Part shown: piece after piece, positions 6,876-8,079 of the stretch
Numbering within the stretch: the first letter of the stretch is position 1
How the letters are laid out: each line of letters begins with the position of its first letter
DNA from: JBLHKS01 sp047620505
GTDB taxonomy: Bacteria; Verrucomicrobiota; Verrucomicrobiia; Verrucomicrobiales; DEV007
DNA: 8,079 bases
Direction of reading: 5' to 3'
NCBI GenBank assembly: GCA_047620505.1
Contig: JBLHKS010000286.1
Coordinates: 1 to 8,079 of the forward strand
The notes under the pieces: generated by a model
Databases searched by the model: none
What the model saw: the letters and a program-made list of their open reading frames with translations, nothing else
Told to the model about the DNA's origin: nothing
Translations under genes and position numbers: made by a program

Positions 6876-8079
6876 TTAGTTCCTCGGCGTCGGATCTGGA
6901 ACGGGCGCTGGTTTTGGAACCCCAAGCTCGGGCGGCTCGGCATCTGGTTTCGCCAACTCAAGAAGCATGTCATGGGCCTCGCGGAAACGTGGAGCGTCGA
7001 CGAGCGAGTCCAACAAATGTCGCTTCGCGCGGTCGCCGTCATTTTCCTGGAAAAGGCGGGCGAGCTGGAAATTCACATCGGCAGGCGAGGCGGGGCCAAG
7101 TTGAAGCAGCTTCTCGTAGGAAACAATCGCGTCGTCGTTTTTGCCGAGCGCTTGAGCGGCGCAAGCCTTGCAGTGGTGCGCGGATTTGATGAAGGGATTG
7201 ATGGCCATCTGACGATCAGCGTTCGCCAGCAGCTGCTCCCAGTTTTCGGCCTTGAGATCGATATCGAGGAGCCGCTGGTAAGCAGGCGCGACGTCGGCGC
7301 TGCGCTTGGCGAGCTCGCGGAGAGCGGCGGCCTCTTCATTCGTGTTGTCCATCGCTCGATGCGCGCGAGCGAGGAGCATGTAGCCGTTCTGTCCCTCGAC
7401 AAAATCTGGAAACAGATCGATCAGGAGCTGCGCCGAATCTGCTGCCGCCTGCCAGTCTTCAGCGGCGAGTCGGCTGATCGTAAAGATCTGACGAGCCCAG
7501 AAATTCTTAGGATTGGCATTCATGAACACGACGACTCCGTCGAGATTGCGCGCGTCGAGATCTTCCGGCTGGGCCCAATCGACATCACCGCCGTAGGCCT
7601 CGGCTCGCGCCCTGACAAACACCAAAAACTTCGCCTCCAGGGCCGGCAGTTCTTCACCGTGTTTTACAATCGATGGATTGATCGGCGTTCCCGTTGCGAG
7701 CTCCGCGAGAATCGCGTTGAACGCGTCCTGACCGTATTCCTCGATGAAAAACTCAACCACGAGCGAGCTTTGGTAGTAGGCAAACATCAAGTCCGCGCCA
7801 GACTCCGCATTGAGGAACGCACTGCTGAGCGTGCCGACCGGCGTGACCTTCTTTTCGACCAGAATCCGCTCGCGATAGGCCGGCGTCATCCGCTGGCCCC
7901 AGACCGGGTTCCGCTGAGCTTCTTCGTAAACCGATATCCCTTCGCTGAGCCAACGCGGCATGCGATTTTTTGTCGCTGTCAGGGTCACCACGTGGCAGAA
8001 CTCGTGCCAGAGCGTCGCCTCCCAGTTACTGAAGCCGGAGGCGGAACTGCCCGGGCTGTTTATCGTGATCACCGTGCCG
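6876..8079 (-). CDS. Gluzincin (peptidase MA-like) metallopeptidase with TPR repeats, N terminus outside the window
   Basis: The visible 400 residues are the C-terminal part of a zinc metallopeptidase fused to helical repeats. About 25 residues from the window edge is HEFCH, the HExxH zinc motif (usually HEF/Y-T-H in relatives), followed 17 residues later by the third zinc ligand Glu in RWLSEGISVYEE. This spacing is that of peptidase MA-like gluzincins. From about residue 195 to 375 come helical pairs read as TPR units, for example NWEQLLANADRQMAINP and KNDDAIVSYEKLLQLGP. The C terminus is a Pro-rich tail (PPELGVPKPAPVPDP). A GTG at 8070-8072 could be taken as a start, but the frame stays open to the edge and the zinc motif would be too near the N terminus, so the gene continues beyond 8079. 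Export is likely but the signal peptide is not visible. It heads the visible operon, 13 bp before the DUF4159 gene. Confidence 0.88.
   Translation of the reverse strand, partial: GTVITINSPGSSASGFSNWEATLWHEFCHVVTLTATKNRMPRWLSEGISVYEEAQRNPVWGQRMTPAYRERILVEKKVTPVGTLSSAFLNAESGADLMFAYYQSSLVVEFFIEEYGQDAFNAILAELATGTPINPSIVKHGEELPALEAKFLVFVRARAEAYGGDVDWAQPEDLDARNLDGVVVFMNANPKNFWARQIFTISRLAAEDWQAAADSAQLLIDLFPDFVEGQNGYMLLARAHRAMDNTNEEAAALRELAKRSADVAPAYQRLLDIDLKAENWEQLLANADRQMAINPFIKSAHHCKACAAQALGKNDDAIVSYEKLLQLGPASPADVNFQLARLFQENDGDRAKRHLLDSLVDAPRFREAHDMLLELAKPDAEPPELGVPKPAPVPDPTPRN

Noticed and set aside
6863..7042. Sixty-codon N-terminal extension of the DUF4159 gene
   Set aside because: It overlaps the end of the peptidase gene out of frame, and would bury the signal peptide.
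8070..8072. GTG as the true start of the peptidase gene
   Set aside because: The frame stays open to the window edge, and this start would leave no export signal and too little sequence before the zinc motif.

Overview
The window reads as a fragment of a GC-rich (roughly 55-60% by eye) Gram-negative chromosome, most likely Verrucomicrobiota or the related Planctomycetota. This is inferred from a MoxR ATPase / DUF58 / DUF4159 cluster of the type common in that group, a secreted 'GGS' SGNH hydrolase, an exported lipoprotein, and gene starts that almost all lack Shine-Dalgarno sequences. No rRNA, tRNA, CRISPR array or insertion sequence was seen.

Layout. Positions 1-710 hold no gene I can support, only overlapping low-quality open frames. 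At 711-770 lie five perfect tandem copies of a 12-bp unit. Positions 837-1740 hold two minus-strand genes of unknown function: a 171-residue lipoprotein followed 19 bp later by a 122-residue protein with three membrane segments. A 116-bp gap with a 12-bp palindrome separates them from the divergent plus-strand gene at 1857-3128, a secreted SGNH/GDSL-type esterase with an extra C-terminal domain.

From 3155 to the right edge everything is on the minus strand. In transcription order (right to left) the genes are: a TPR-containing gluzincin metallopeptidase cut by the window edge; an exported DUF4159 protein 13 bp later; a MoxR-family AAA+ ATPase; a two-gene toxin-antitoxin module; and a DUF58 protein with a von Willebrand-like metal site. 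The DUF58 gene ends 26 bp from the convergent end of the esterase gene.

MoxR and DUF58 proteins usually work as a pair, the ATPase acting as a chaperone-like remodeller and the DUF58 protein as its partner. The exported DUF4159 protein and peptidase suggest an envelope role. The unusual points are the toxin-antitoxin pair lodged between moxR and the DUF58 gene, and the antitoxin itself, which appears to contain two tandem ribbon-helix-helix domains that align without gaps. The BatA-like von Willebrand membrane proteins that often follow DUF58 genes are absent on this side.
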